This document shows positions 41,301 through 52,800 of a stretch of DNA of 64,000 bases, one piece after another. Below the pieces are notes generated by a model. That model searched no databases, was not told the DNA's origin, and saw only the letters and a program-made list of their open reading frames with translations. Both the position numbers and the translations under genes were made by a program. Within the stretch, counting starts at the first letter, position 1. Every line of letters begins with the position of its first letter. Source of the stretch: Gordionus sp. m RMFG-2023 (taxonomy: Eukaryota > Nematomorpha > Gordioida > Chordodea > Parachordodidae); NCBI RefSeq assembly GCF_954871325.1, contig NC_088775.1:84793561-84857560 (forward strand). Direction: 5' to 3'.

Positions 41301-43896
41301 TAAGGTTCGGGTGGGGTCAGCTGATTGTTTATGTTATTTATTTATTTTTTCAAGCGTGTACTGAAAGGTTATAAGGATATTTAATTATGTCTTCTTCTAA
41401 AAAATAGGTAAATAATAATATGTTTTCGAAAGATTGTTTTTATTTTTGAATTAGATCCCAGATACCGAATTATTAGTATAACCTTATCATTAAAAAAAAA
41501 TATATAATAGAGCTAACACATAAAATAAATTCGAATATATCATTTGTGCTTTTACTTTATTATTAATATTTGGGGACATTTTGAAGGACCTCTCTCGAAT
41601 ATGGTTAAATGATATATGGGGGTTGTGGAGGCTCTCCCAGATAATACTTTGCTAAAATTATCTTAAAACATAATATCTTAACTCGGTGGAACTGGAATCT
41701 ATATTTTCTGGTGCGATATCATCATACTTTAATAAATCCGCGCAAAAATTTGTTGAAAACTTTATATAGCAAGTATAAATGGTTTTAACCAAATATTTTT
41801 GAGTTCTGATAATAGTGGTGTTGGCAAGGGGAAAGGGGTTTGGGGGTTAAACCATCCCCCCCCCCACCCCCATTGAAAATATGAGTGTATTTCGTTAATT
41901 TATTTAGGTATTTTGATTGTATTTAAATAAAAATCTCAAAGTAGGCTTGTGTTTTTTTGCATTATATATTCTAAAACGACTATATCATATTTTAAAAATT
42001 TGAAAGTATGAGGTTATTTTTAGCCATCAGGTATATAAAATAATAATTATTAAATTACTATAGGTTTTAGTCTATTGATTCTATGAACTCCTCTTCTTAA
42101 AGCATAATGATGGACCAATATGTCGCCCATATAATCCTTAACCTCTTCCAAACAAATTTCTTTAGTATTCATCTTTGATATTATCTTATTCGGGTTATTG
42201 TAAGTCAATTCATATTCTCTTTTAGCGATTCTAATATCTTCCGGTAAATACCACATAAACTCATTGCACACATATATCATTATATATTGTCGTATAACTC
42301 TAAGAATAAATTTGATGCCATTATAATATAAGATATTTTTTTTAAAAATAATAATAATGTAATATAGTTATTTATACTCGGTTTCAAAATTCGTTAAAAT
42401 TTTGGACAATTCGGCAATATATTTTTCCGGATAATATATTTTCATCGTAGAGATTGATGTGCTTGGCAAAAAGGGGAATCTCTTTGATATATAATCCTGC
42501 CAATTAAACTGAAACAAATTTTTCGAATTAAAAATAAAATAAAATACTTTACATAATACAATAATATTTATAACTTACAATATCATCTTTGTGAGGAATA
42601 TTTTGAAGGTTTAATGGAGTCTCTATTAAATTATTTTTAGCCTATTTTAATTTTTTATTTTATAAATAAATGAAATTTTTTTTAAAACATTTATTTTTCT
42701 AAATATTTGCTTTTTTTTTTAAAATATGGATATATCGCAAGATTTATAGTGATTGGAATTATAGATAAAGCTAGATCTACAATATAATAATAGATAAATA
42801 AAAAATATTACAGAAAAGAAAGGTACACCTTTATTTGTATTTCTTAATTCAGCGAGGAATAATATAATTCTTGATTTTTTTAAAAAAATATTTGACCAAT
42901 TATACCTTAATTAGAGCTATTTCAAGACTGATAATTTTGTCTATATCCATTATATCACCACCTATAAATTCGATTATCATGATTAAGTATGCCTTGTAAG
43001 TTTGATAAATTTGCTTATTAGAAATAACTAAATAAAATAAGTTTGAAGTTTTAGATATCAGTTTTGAAGATGTAATCCGAAAAATAGTCCTGTTTTTTAT
43101 CAATTCAACTTTAGCTTCAAAAAATACACCAATGTTCAGTTCTCTATGTATTCTCTCAACTGAATCATGTACAGCGGCGGCGCGTATTGTCGGAATTGTT
43201 AAATTTTTCCAAATATTAGCGCTAATATACGAATTTAACAAGTCTAAAATATATCTTGGCCCAGAGTCAGTTGAGCTTTCTCGATTCAAGCATGCGCAAT
43301 AGTGTATTCGAGCTTGAGATAATGGACGATTATAGGGAATATTTATGTTTTCATGGTAGGTATTATTTTCTAATTAAAAAAAAAGCATTTTTAAAAGTAA
43401 TCAAATTCTAGCAGTTTCGTAAGAAGTGACAAAATAAATTATATAGATCACTAATATTAACCTAATATTTTTAAGAGAACTCTGTCAATCCTCCTTTTCG
43501 TTGAAACGAATTGGTTCCATATATTTGTTTTATGCTTAGCTAATTTGATGTAAGATTGCTCTGCATAATTTCCGCAACTGAAATCGTAAAATCTATTGCA
43601 AGGATCCACAGTCCTATCCATCATATTGATCGCGTTCGAGTATTGCTTCCGTATTCTTATAACATTCTTTTTATCACCTAATTATTTCAAATTTTATAAT
43701 AAAATTTTATATAAATATTAATACTTTTTGAAAATGTTTCACGTTTTATCAAACGCTTATAAGACATATCTTCCACGAGTAGTAAATCTTTTTCATTATC
43801 GATGTAATCTGGGGTTAAATCATCTAAAAAGACTTTTACTTTTAAAGCAACACTGATCCAAATTATAATGAAAAAATTTAAGGTGATTGTAGACAT
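26384..43896 (-). CDS. M13 metallopeptidase-like (neprilysin family), zinc site lost; gene A, complete
   Basis: Eighteen exons: 43896-43725, 43677-43462, 43369-42906, 42641-42579, 42508-42378, 42299-42059, 37505-37401, 35801-35724, 35677-35571, 31858-31806, 31493-31442, 31366-31302, 30132-30056, 28654-28598, 28526-28425, 28318-28245, 27694-27562, 26440-26384. They sum to 2247 nt, 748 residues, with all phases matching and GT-AG borders; neprilysins are about 750. The ATG follows an in-frame TAA. Residues 1-20 are a signal peptide rather than the usual cytosolic tail plus anchor, so a secreted protein is likely. Landmarks: DPCNRFYDFSCGNY (82-95), IDW (exon 7), IGYP (exon 8), NYGGIG (564-569), KQIFFLRFAQ (exon 15), CLPW (712-715). 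The HExxH that should follow NYGGIG reads YALAG (574-578); ExxxD is absent in exon 14 (EKNINL); the DxHxP histidine is missing in exon 16. Family known; loss of catalysis inferred. Thirty-three residues extend past the normally final Trp. Confidence 0.9.
26588..27535. mobile_element. old AGTAACG element in last intron of gene A
   Basis: Both borders carry 'agtaacg' repeats ('aagtaacgtggttac' at 26590 and 'agtaacgcattg', 'aacgacgttatttt' at 27440-27520). The same element, including inner sequence such as 'ttcttcatttggcttgtaa', sits in the last intron of gene B (about 50090-55607), so it inserted before the two genes separated. Exact ends uncertain; hAT-like termini of this type are common. Confidence 0.55.
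29529..29747. mobile_element. TA-flanked hairpin MITE in gene A intron 13
   Basis: Best-preserved copy of the family: GTGTTGTTAAA after TA (29527-29528) and TTTAACAACAC before TA (29748-29749); arms contain 'aactca.tattttagccag' and its inverse. Absent from the matching intron of gene B, so it inserted after the gene duplication or was lost there. Confidence 0.8.
31302..31366 (-). CDS. gene A exon 12, former zinc-site exon
   Basis: 65-nt exon encoding residues 561-582 of gene A, joined to exon 11 in phase 2 (AG|C, Ser). It starts STWNYGGIG, the exact M13 context of the active site, but the next residues are FQIIYALAGII, where family members read .VIGHE..HGFD. Both zinc histidines and the catalytic Glu are thus replaced (Y574, A575, G578). 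The equivalent exon of gene B (58132-58068) shares YAL. Confidence 0.9.
31594..31774. mobile_element. 181-bp hAT MITE in gene A intron 10
   Basis: Left end CAGAGGCGTCACTAGCCTTT, right end AGTGAGGCTTCTG; flanks ATTGTATT (31586-31593) and GTTATATT (31775-31782) agree at 6 of 8 bases. Same 'tacaatctcaggggg' subterminal block as the 17310 element. Intron 10 of gene B lacks it. Confidence 0.75.
33222..33294. mobile_element. possible hAT-like terminus
   Basis: A G/C-rich stretch ending 'cgcatgccgaccgccctg', whose inverse CAGGGCGGTCGGCATG looks like a hAT end. The opposite end was not found, and the 32388-32470 G-rich block ('gaggggggtggggggtg') may or may not belong to it. Confidence 0.3.
33687..33873. 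mobile_element. TA-flanked hairpin MITE in gene A intron 9
   Basis: Starts GTGCTGTTAAATGACCCG after TA (33685-33686); the right end 'cgaaccgtttaacaacat' is the degraded inverse. It lies 117 bp from the mariner element. Confidence 0.65.
33990..35408 (-). mobile_element. mariner/Tc1-like transposon, decayed, in gene A intron 9
   Basis: About 1.4 kb with inverted repeats of about 90 bp: 'caattgaac', 'acccttttt', 'aataaatctg', 'tgtcaactctaaaaat' at the left and their inverses at the right, bordered by TA (33988-33989, 35409-35410). The - strand carries transposase pieces in family order: a GLS-helix region at about 34900, FTGEKLFT near 34800 (the first catalytic Asp of the usual FTDEKLF is Gly), SKSVMVSVGV, GLKINGTYYRDLLL (about 34590), then DLNQVDYKM (about 34440) and HLKQRLVEE. 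Several frameshifts and stops separate them, so it is inactive. Length, TA target and the DLNPVDYK-type motif place it in Tc1/mariner. Confidence 0.88.
34200..35140 (-). pseudogene. transposase remains of the mariner-like element
   Basis: Broken coding part of the element above. Longest open pieces: 35076-34822 (DNA-binding region; a KEISPGPNRCD-like stretch corresponds to a usual RAQELTDANC) and 34449-34246 (C-terminal third, after the position of the third catalytic Asp). The middle part is open at 34830-34640 in another frame except for one stop. At least three frame changes are needed to follow the family protein. Confidence 0.8.
38659..38903. mobile_element. degraded hAT MITE in gene A intron 6
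   Basis: Left part 'acgtcactagcttttacaat', right part 'ctagtgaagttactg', and repeated 'ttttcaaa.tgacc' inside, as in the 31594 copy. No matching 8-bp flanks (GGGAGCGC against AAAAGGAT). Confidence 0.55.
39135..39425 (+). repeat. tandem ~20-bp repeats, left arm of the palindrome
   Basis: Degenerate units of the form 'caaaaaaggaaaagtttta' and 'caaaaaaggaaaagtgtcaa'. They create an open frame of 138 codons rich in Lys, Arg and Ser that is a composition artefact, not a gene. Confidence 0.9.
40855..41165 (-). repeat. tandem ~20-bp repeats, right arm of the palindrome
   Basis: Inverse of the left-arm array with a slightly different unit number and order, showing that the arrays have evolved separately since the arms formed. 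Confidence 0.9.
42059..43896 (-). CDS. gene A exons 1-6, N-terminal half of the M13 fold
   Basis: A compact block with introns of only 47, 92, 264, 70 and 78 nt, in contrast to the 4.5-kb intron 6 that follows. Exon 1 gives the signal peptide (MSTITLNFFIIIWISVAL) and a short linker; exon 2 the family opening DPCNRFYDFSCGNY; exon 3 (464 nt, the longest) the helical domain with ARIHYCACLN and AYLIMIIEFIGGD, matching the family's A..Y..C and Y..Y....+..LG positions; exon 5 NWQDYI, the family's idW..Y; exon 6 CNEFMWYLP and a conserved Cys (KEICLEE). Exon 6 ends at a GTAATT donor that is followed at once by an in-frame TAA, so an unspliced message would stop there. Confidence 0.88.
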
Positions 43897-45710
43897 TTAA
43901 AAAATAATTATTAAAGTTTTTTTTAAAATTGTTTTTTTTTAGCCCAACCCAACCCCCCTCCCCCCAACATATTTTAGTTCATAATAAATAATTAATAAAA
44001 ATACATTTAAAATATTATCATAATTGGTAGCTAAGTTAATATTACATTTACACACTAATAAATGATCAAATTATGCTGATAATGTTATTCTATTATACTT
44101 GTTGATTTTAACCCTTGACCTTTTGTTATTTACATTATGTATAAAATAAATGTAAATGCCAATAAATAAAATATACTACTAGCAAAAATAATACTTTAAG
44201 ATGGAATATTATTATTTATCATAATTTTATCGTTCCTATATGTATCGAATATAAATAATTGATCGCCGACTTTTTCTGTCCAGAGAATAATAACGTGAGA
44301 GCATTCGGTATGAATATGGACCTAAATGTTAAACTGCTATATCTTAGTCTAAAGAATGTATATTTTTTTAAAAAAATATTCATCTACTATCTAATATGAT
44401 AACTTAATCTATTAAATTATAAACAATTTTATAGTTAGTTATTCAAAAAAAATAATAAATTTTTATTTTCCTTAATTAAAAACATTATTTTATAAATAAT
44501 AATTTCTTTTTAAAACCTTAAACCGATTAAAAATTTTCTAACTCCAAAATTCCCATTTATATTTAAAATTGTAGTAATAAATTTTTTTTTTATTTTAGCT
44601 GATCAAGATTGATTAAAAATCCTTGATCTCTCAAAAAACATTTATTGAGTAAATTATTTTTATTTTAAGATATTGAAAAATCGGAAAGTCATACTTAGAG
44701 GATTATAAGTGATAACGTTTTTTTTTTAAAGTTCGGGGTAGATGTGAACCAACCCACGATTGCTCTCAACAGTTAATATAGAACGACTTGCAAAAAAATT
44801 TTTAAAATAATTTTTTAACAAGGTACCGGCTCGTATAAAATCTTATATGAAGGAAAAAAACGTAAATTAACCTGCATTTCTAAAGCTTTTTAAAAATAAA
44901 AATTTTTTCACAAACTTCCCACTGGGTCTGTATAAAAAATATATTTTGCGCAACTTATTCAACTCGGCTCAAAATATACCTTTTTTTTCCGGGCTCCGGC
45001 CTCTCTTGTCATGGCGTTACCATCCTCAAGGTTAATAATTTTAAAAATAATAGCTCAGTAGCTCACCATAGGCGGCAAATTTTCGTAAGTGGGAGTGATT
45101 TTGGGTAGGTTATTGGGTTATAATAATTTTGATGATTTTAGATTTTCTTTGTAGAAGCTTTTGGTCAATATTTTCAAGAAACATATTTTGGTCTTTCACT
45201 TTTTTTTCCTATAAAAATTTCTTATTGGGGAGCTGTAAATAAATTCCCAAACTTTTGAAACTTGTATAATAAATAAAAGAAGCTATTTTAAATATGAAAA
45301 AAACATGACGAAATTCTATAAAATTGTGGGATATCATATTTAAAAATTTAAACCCCCCATTGGGCATGGCCTAATTTCTAAATATTTAAATATTATATTC
45401 GACCCAACCCCGAAATTATTATTTTTTTTAGTTAGGCCCTGACTAGCCTAAATTTGCAGATTCCTAATTCAAATCACTTTTCTCTTTTATTAAAGATAAT
45501 TTTTTTCTTTCTTAAATTATTGTTCAGAATTATATTTTATAATTGAAAAAAATTTCTGTAGAAGATTGCATTCTATTATTCTTTTAATTGATGAATAGTA
45601 ATATATTTGTTTATAAAATGTCGTTATACCTTCAATAAAAATGATATAGGATTTAATAAATATATTAAGAACTTATTTCCATAAAAATGAAAGTTGATTT
45701 TAAATTTTAA
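43897..45710. other. intergenic, promoter side of gene A, no second gene
   Basis: AT-rich. A C-rich run at 43955-43963 lies just upstream of the start codon. Around 45350-45466 a degraded end of the 5856-type hAT MITE family ('tttgcagattccta') is visible. No promoter element can be defended by eye. Confidence 0.4.
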
Positions 45711-45922
45711 TGTGGTTAAACGGCTCAATTTGAGCCGATTTTTAAAAACGGCTAACTCAATATTTTATCCAGATAAATATTAAGCAAGCCTAAAGATTTT
45801 ACTCCTAGATGGCACATAGGATTGAAAATCTATTGGCTAAATCGCGACGCTTAGGCAATATTTTCCTGGCTATAATGTGTAGTTAGCTGTTTTTAAAAAT
45901 CGGCTCAGCCGTTTAACAACAC
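45711..45922. mobile_element. hairpin MITE, intergenic copy
   Basis: Left 'gttaaacggctcaatttgag', right 'ggctcagccgtttaacaaca'; body as in the 29529 copy. The TA borders are eroded. Confidence 0.7.
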
Positions 45923-46074
45923 CAGGATTTAATTAGATTGTAGAGATTTTATATTTTTTAAAAAAATAGTATAATAATAAATCGTTTATAATTATATTTA
46001 AATTACCAAAATATATTAGAATCATTTTCTTCTGCAACAAGAATACAAACATATGTGAGAAGTAATTTTAATAA

Positions 46075-46610
46075 ATGGTTCGATTAGCTTTTTAAAAAAT
46101 GGCTAACTCAATATTTTTGCCAGAAAAATATGGCCTTAGCCTCACCAGGGAAATTTATGATAAAATTAATTTTTTTAAAAAAAATCCTTTAAAAAATTAT
46201 TACATTCTCTTCAATATAGTTATTAATTTGAATGTTTTAGATTTATTTAACCCTTCAATACCCAATGGTATTACATACAACCACATGCTTTTATAAATTT
46301 CAATAACAACTAAACTGTTTATTAGAGTGAGTCTCTTTTTATTAATTTAATAATCTTAACTAATCAATATTAATGCAAAAACTAAACCTCAAGATTTTTC
46401 TAATAGATGCCCAAATTAAAAAATATTTTAAACTTTTTTAATAATTGGTCGAGCCCTTTATAAAAATATTGAATTAGTTAGCCCTTCTTGTCATAAATAG
46501 CACCAAATACTGATGAAAATTTTTTGAAAAATAAGCTCAATCCCAAAAAGATTGTATTACAGATTATAATGTTTTTCGTAATCTGCTCAAATCGTGCCAT
46601 TTAACAACAT
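46075..46610. mobile_element. hairpin MITE split by other sequence
   Basis: The left half at 46075-46155 ('aatggctaactcaatatttt') and a right end at 46565-46610 ('ctgctcaaatcgtgccattt') are separated by about 400 bp of unrelated AT-rich DNA, so this copy was interrupted or two fragments lie together. Confidence 0.45.
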
Positions 46611-47503
46611 ATTGAGATTTTCTGAAAGCCCTCCTTAATATACATAGGGGATTAATACCAAGCACTCATTAAAATCTTTGAAAAATTAGCTCAATCCCAA
46701 TAAGATTGAAATACACATATCTTTTCCCATTTTTCAATTACACCATATTTTTTTTTAGTGAATACTTTAAAATTATATAATTATTTCCAACATTATTTTA
46801 AAAAATTCAAAATATTAAAAGTTAAACCGTATTAATTAAAATCGTTCCTATTGACACATTGACCCTGGGAAACTTCGACCACGAGGCACTTTACTTCTTC
46901 AAGGAGATTGAAAAAAATTATCGATCTCACGGGCGATTCTAAAAGATATTTATATATTCGCCAGAACATTAGCTTAGAAATTTGCCTTTCAAATTTTTTA
47001 TAAATTCATAGCGCCATGTAGACTATTATCTATTATAAGTATTTTTTATCAGTTGTTAGTTTTCTATTTCCGGTTTTTGGTAAGAGATTATTCTTTATTA
47101 AAATATAGTTTATATCCATATTAAATAAATTTAAATTATGATTTTAGCTTAATTATTTTTTAAGATTATTCAAAATTAAATATAGTGTATTTTGGAATTT
47201 TTACGTTTCTAAAGATGGCCGTATCTCATGAAGTAAGACTTAACAAATATTTTAAAAAAATCGAAGGGAGTCAGGTTGAGAATCGTCTGTTTTTGGTTGA
47301 TTTAATATGGAATACAAATAATATAATATTGAAATGAGCAAAAATTGATAAAATTAAATCAATAAAAATTTTATATCAAATTTTAAGTGAAAGTTCTTTT
47401 TTGAGACATTTATTTTAATGTGATTTATATATATTTAATAATTATTTTTTATTAAAATTTTTAGATTTTTTTAAAATTTAATAGTCATTAGATAATAAAT
47501 TTC

Positions 47504-47722
47504 TTAAATAACTTCTAGAAATTTTTTTTTAATTATCCCCCTTTCCCGTAGGGAATTCCTGCGTACGGCTTTTTTATATAGGTTTATAATCGTATAGGAA
47601 TTTATGTTATTATAATATAGTGTAGAAGTTATGCCCTCCCTGATAACTTGACATGCGTGATGGACTGAATCAAATGATTTTACAAAATTATTAAAATTTT
47701 CTAGTGTCCGTTCGAGCGCCAA
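47504..47722 (-). other. unassigned open frame, possible reverse-transcriptase scrap
   Basis: 72 codons with a somewhat higher GC than its surroundings. The stretch FVKSFDSVHH is reminiscent of the (D)..KAFD.V.H motif of non-LTR reverse transcriptases, but the rest does not follow the domain convincingly. No splice neighbours were found. I do not assign a function. Confidence 0.25.
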
Positions 47723-48212
47723 TATAGTGTATTATGTAATTCCAGGAATAACCCGTCAACTAATAAAAAATTTAAAAAAAAAATTTAAATATTGTTATAT
47801 TAGACAAATTCAGAGATCTAAATCTTAAAAAAACCCGAATATCAGAACCGGAGAATATACCAAAAAGTAGGAGGCGAAACCTTAAAAAAAATACGTTTCT
47901 TGAGAACTCTTGCTTAGTTGATTAATAAATCTTTTTAAAAAATATTAATTTTTGTATTTTTTTTCTAAATCTACATATTTTTAAAATCATTCTTTCTTAT
48001 ATATAAATTTATAATCTTGCATCATTTTATTAATGTGTAGGGCTAATATTTTTAATGAAATTTTTTTTTAAAACTAAAACAAATCAATTGATCGGAGGAA
48101 TAGAAATTATCACATAAAAATTATTCAGATTTAATCAAAAGAGGTAAGAAAAAAAATAATGGAGTAACATATTATAAAAAGAGGCTTACAAAAAATATTA
48201 TGAATAGAATTA

Positions 48213-48411
48213 GTGTTTTTAAATTTTTAAAAACGGCTAACTCAATATTTTATTAGGAAAGGAATTATGCAAGTCTTAAGATTTTGCTTATAAGTGGCAC
48301 AAAGGTTTGAACATCTATTAACGAAATCTCGAGGCTTAGACAATATTTTTCTGGCTAAAATATTGAGTTAGCCATTTTTGAATCGGCTTAAATCGAGCCG
48401 TTTAATAACAT
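48213..48411. mobile_element. hairpin MITE, intergenic copy
   Basis: TA at 48211-48212 and 48412-48413; inner 'acggctaactcaatatttta' and inverse 'aaaatattgagttagcc'. The left terminus is partly deleted. Confidence 0.7.
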
Positions 48412-49382
48412 TAAATAGAATGTTATAATATTTATAATGGATTATTAAATTCAAATAATTTGCTATTCGTATATTTCTTTCCAATAATTACGAAATAGTA
48501 AATTCGAAATTATTCACTAAACGAACCGAAAACGAGTAATGTTTTTGAATAAGTATAATCCTTAAATGGGTTATTTCCTAGATGAAATTAGATTAGATAA
48601 GACGAAAGTAGGACTTCGAAGGTTAAGTTCAGATTTAAAAACCATATCAAAATTGTGTACACAATTAGGTTCAAGATTTGGTACAAAAATAAATTAGGTT
48701 TGGAGTTTAAAAACTTTAAAAGTGTCAATGTAAATTTTCTAAAATAATTTTTTAAGGAAAACAGTTGTAACTTATCCCTTGACTGTTTATGAATGGTAGA
48801 AATGGATACCCTAAACAACCATTAAAATAAAATAATAATACTAACTTTAAGACTCAATATTTCCATATTAATCTCGATCTCATGGATTCTATCGACCCAT
48901 GTGATTTTCAATATATTTATCCCATTAAAAAATTGACAAAACACTACCCCCTGCTAGCTAATCAATCGTATTTTGCTCTAATTCTTTATAACATCACTAA
49001 AATATTATGAGTTATATTATACTGTCATCTTAAAAAAATCCAGAAACCCTGTGAATTTATGAAAATTAAATTAAGTCGCTTTTTCAAAAAAAAATACTTA
49101 ATTTAAAATTCAGCGATAGTTCCTATAGCAATAGTTAATCGTAGATCATATGATATAAAATTCCGACAGAAGATGGAATAGTGTTTAAGCTTTCTTTTGA
49201 TATATTATTTATGTTACTTAAGATTAATATTAAAATCTGGACGAAAAAATACTAATCAATCTGAGTATAAAAACATTTTATTTGTATAAATTTTAAATTA
49301 GCTAACATTAAATTATTATTTGTTGAAAAATATATGGCATAATTATCTCTCTCAGAATTTAATTTAATTTCAGATCTTAATC

Positions 49383-49388
49383 TTTATT
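49383..49388 (-). promoter_or_regulatory. poly(A) signal of M13 gene B
   Basis: AATAAA in the same 'ctaataaagattaag' context as gene A's signal at 26026-26031; 435 nt after the gene B stop. Confidence 0.6.
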
Positions 49389-49822
49389 AGTTTAAAAATA
49401 AAATGGGATAGTCTAAACGTGCCCCTTTGGCCCTATTACCCCAGTCTCTACAAGGTATAGACGCGTTGTTATGATTTGCATAATTGAAATTATTTATTTA
49501 AAAATATTGTCTAGCCTATTTGGATTTATTAAACCGAATAAAACATAATTGAATATTTTGTGAGTATGATATGGCAAACGAAAGAACAAAGATCAAGAAA
49601 TAAAATATTATATCACATTACAAAAAAAAATTGATTTATAAAATCATAAGTTATTGTATTATTTAAAGTTAATCCATCATGGTAGATAAATTACAAAATA
49701 TGAAGAAAAATAAAACTTGATATATTTAATTAATAATTTCCAAATAATGAATCATAAACTTGAAAATAAAATATGAATATCATCGAAATATAAGTACAAA
49801 ATCACAAAAATATATTTAGGAA

Positions 49823-52800
49823 TCACTTAAAAAATCTCTGCATGATTTGATTCATTTCTTCCTGAGATAAAGGCTGTGGAGAAAAAAAAACAATTAAAAA
49901 TTTTATTTTAAAAGTAAACAATACGGTCTAGCTGAATTAAACCTTAACTTGACCGACCATTTTACGATAACGGTCCTGTTGTTTTATTTTGGTCTTACTA
50001 TATATATCTAATGCAACTACACCCCCTGCAACCCAGTTTATTTATTTTCTACTATCATATCTTTTTTTTTAAAAATAGAGCTGCCGACGTTATTCAAAAA
50101 AAAGTAACGTTGTTACCATTTGGCGTTGGCTCTCAAAAATAGTAACGAAAAATAACGCAGCACCGCCATACTAAATGTTAATTATTAAAGAAATAATGCT
50201 TCTTATGTCAGATTAATACGACTCAAAGAAATTTTTGAATTGTATGAAATATATATCGAATTAAACAAGTGAATAGGATTAAATGTAGTGTTGTCAAACG
50301 GCTCGTTTTGAGCCGATTTTTAAAAACGGCTATCTCAATATTTAAACCAATATTGCCTAAACCTTGAGATTTTGCTAATTGATCTAGACCTTTGTGCCAT
50401 CTATGAAACATTATTCTGGATAAAATATTGACTTAGCCGTTTTTAAAAATAGGCTCAAATCGAGCCGTTTAACAACCATAATTAAAGGTTAGGAAGATAT
50501 AGGTTAAGGTTAATTAGAGATGCAAGAGATGTAAGTAATAAAATTTAATCATTTTTTTTACTAATAACTTGTCAAATCTGACAGGTCATATGATTATAAA
50601 AGTAATTTCTTTGAGTTGGACCATAATCCTCTTTTAGGCACCACGCTTGTTGTACCGAAACAATAAACGCCGAGGATTTTATTTCATTTATTTATCTTTT
50701 TGAATCATAAAAAATTATTTATTTTTCATATTTATATAAAATATTTAAAAATAACTTGCAAACTATGTATTAAAAAAACATAATTAGAAAATACTTATAA
50801 AAGAACATTTTTAAATAAAAAAGAACATTCAAAAAAAAATATACATTAAAAAAAAGGAAGTTAAAAAGAGTCACCTGGCCATAGCTAGGAATCTTTAAAT
50901 AATTTAAAATTATAACGTCAAATTTCGAGGATGTTAATGTTGTCTGATCAAAAAAAAACCTCTAAATTGTGGTTTAATCTTTTTTTTTGACCGATTCGTT
51001 TGACAAGGGATTTTGCCTATTATCCGAATGAACAGTTTGTTGATATCACGATTGGAAATGAATATATTGTTTTGGGATAGATGTGAATATTTTTGTGATT
51101 TTATTTTTTTACTAGCAATACCTAATGAATCATGATTATCATAAGAGGGGGCAAATATATTTATACACTACATTACTAATATTCCAGGAAATTAATGTAT
51201 GTCCGCCAGGCCGTGAATTATTGATAACTGAAGTATTTCGCGATTCTAGATGTGTAGGCTTTAAATAATGAATCTTAGATTATTTTAATAATTTTTTTAT
51301 GCCCTTATGAATTGTCTCTATTAATAAGACAATGGAGTAGAAGTTTTCCTTTTTCATCTACTTCTGCTCCGCATCAGATATTTTTATCTCCAACCTAATT
51401 TGCTTGGATAGGGCTTTAGCCATTCCTAGCCGGATTTCTCCATAACTATAATCTTTTGTGAGCTTGTTAACAGGAAGGCTTTTATTTTTGGAAATTGTGA
51501 AGGCTTTCAATTTTAAAACTGCATCTTTTCTCTAGAAAAACTTTGATAACCTATTACCCGAGTCATCAGAATCTTCATCCCAAAATAACGTTTTTTTACT
51601 ATTATTTTGGAGTGAGTCTTGTCTTGCCGTTAATTTCCTTCATAGATATTTTATTTTTTATAAAGATCTTACCTCAAAAAGGTAATCAAATCTTCTTCTT
51701 CTTCTCCGTTTTATGGCTGACGGTCCTGAGCATCAATATTTGTAAGATTCATGCTTCTCATATCCTCTATCACATTTGCCCACGTCATCTTGGGCCTTCC
51801 TCTAGTTCTTAATTCTCCTGCATCCATCAAGGTGAATCTCTTTACCAAGTCTTTTTTGGTCATACGTTCTGCATGCCCAAACCATTTTAGTCTATTTCGT
51901 CGCATTACTACTTTAATCATTTATATACCCAATCTTGCTCCCAATTTTTTGCTAGTTTCTCTTTCTCTCTCAGAGAGATACCGCACACATCCATCTAATC
52001 ATCCTCATCTCTGTTCTTGCTTTCATTGCCCATGTTTCAATATAAATTAAACAACTCATCATTATTTAAACTTTCCCGTTTAACTTCAGAGAAACTTTTT
52101 TATTTGTCAGAATAGAAAACATCTCTCTGAACATCTTCCATGCTAGTCTGACCATTGCAACAACGGCAGAATCTACGTTACCATCTGCGTTTAGCATATC
52201 CCAAATAACAAAACTTATCCACTTTGCCTAGGATTAATCCATTGCCAATATCCAGACCACCATTTACTACTTATCATTATTATTCTCTCCTTTTATGCAC
52301 GTTCTACAAAAGGTCCTTCTTGCTAACATCAAACTTCATTTTTTCCTGCTACATCTATTATGTACCCATTTCTGGCAACTGGTGCATTGGATTGAATTTC
52401 TAGCAACTCCGTTCCCACATAAACCACAGACCATTTATTCCTATATCTTTACATTTTCTCCATCAAATATCACCTTTGACTTTGCTACATTCATTTTCAG
52501 ACCCTTTGCTTACATAGCCATTTACTAATTTATCTCTCAATTCTTCCTCAATGTTTGACATTAATACAAGGTCATCTGCATATAATAGTTCCCAGGAAAG
52601 TGATTCACGTATTTCTCTAGCCACCACATCCATTACTAAGATAAATTGTAATGGACCTAGCACGGTTCTTTTATGAAGTCCTACCTTCACGTCAAAGCTT
52701 TCATTATCTTTATCATCCGTCCGTACTGCACTTTGTACTCCCACATATATTTCCATCACTGCCATAACCAATCATTCCTCCACACCTGATTTTCTCAAGG

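Noticed and set aside
51543-52528. Several + strand open frames of 77-99 codons
   Set aside because: Antisense to the LINE C-terminal region and RT on the - strand.
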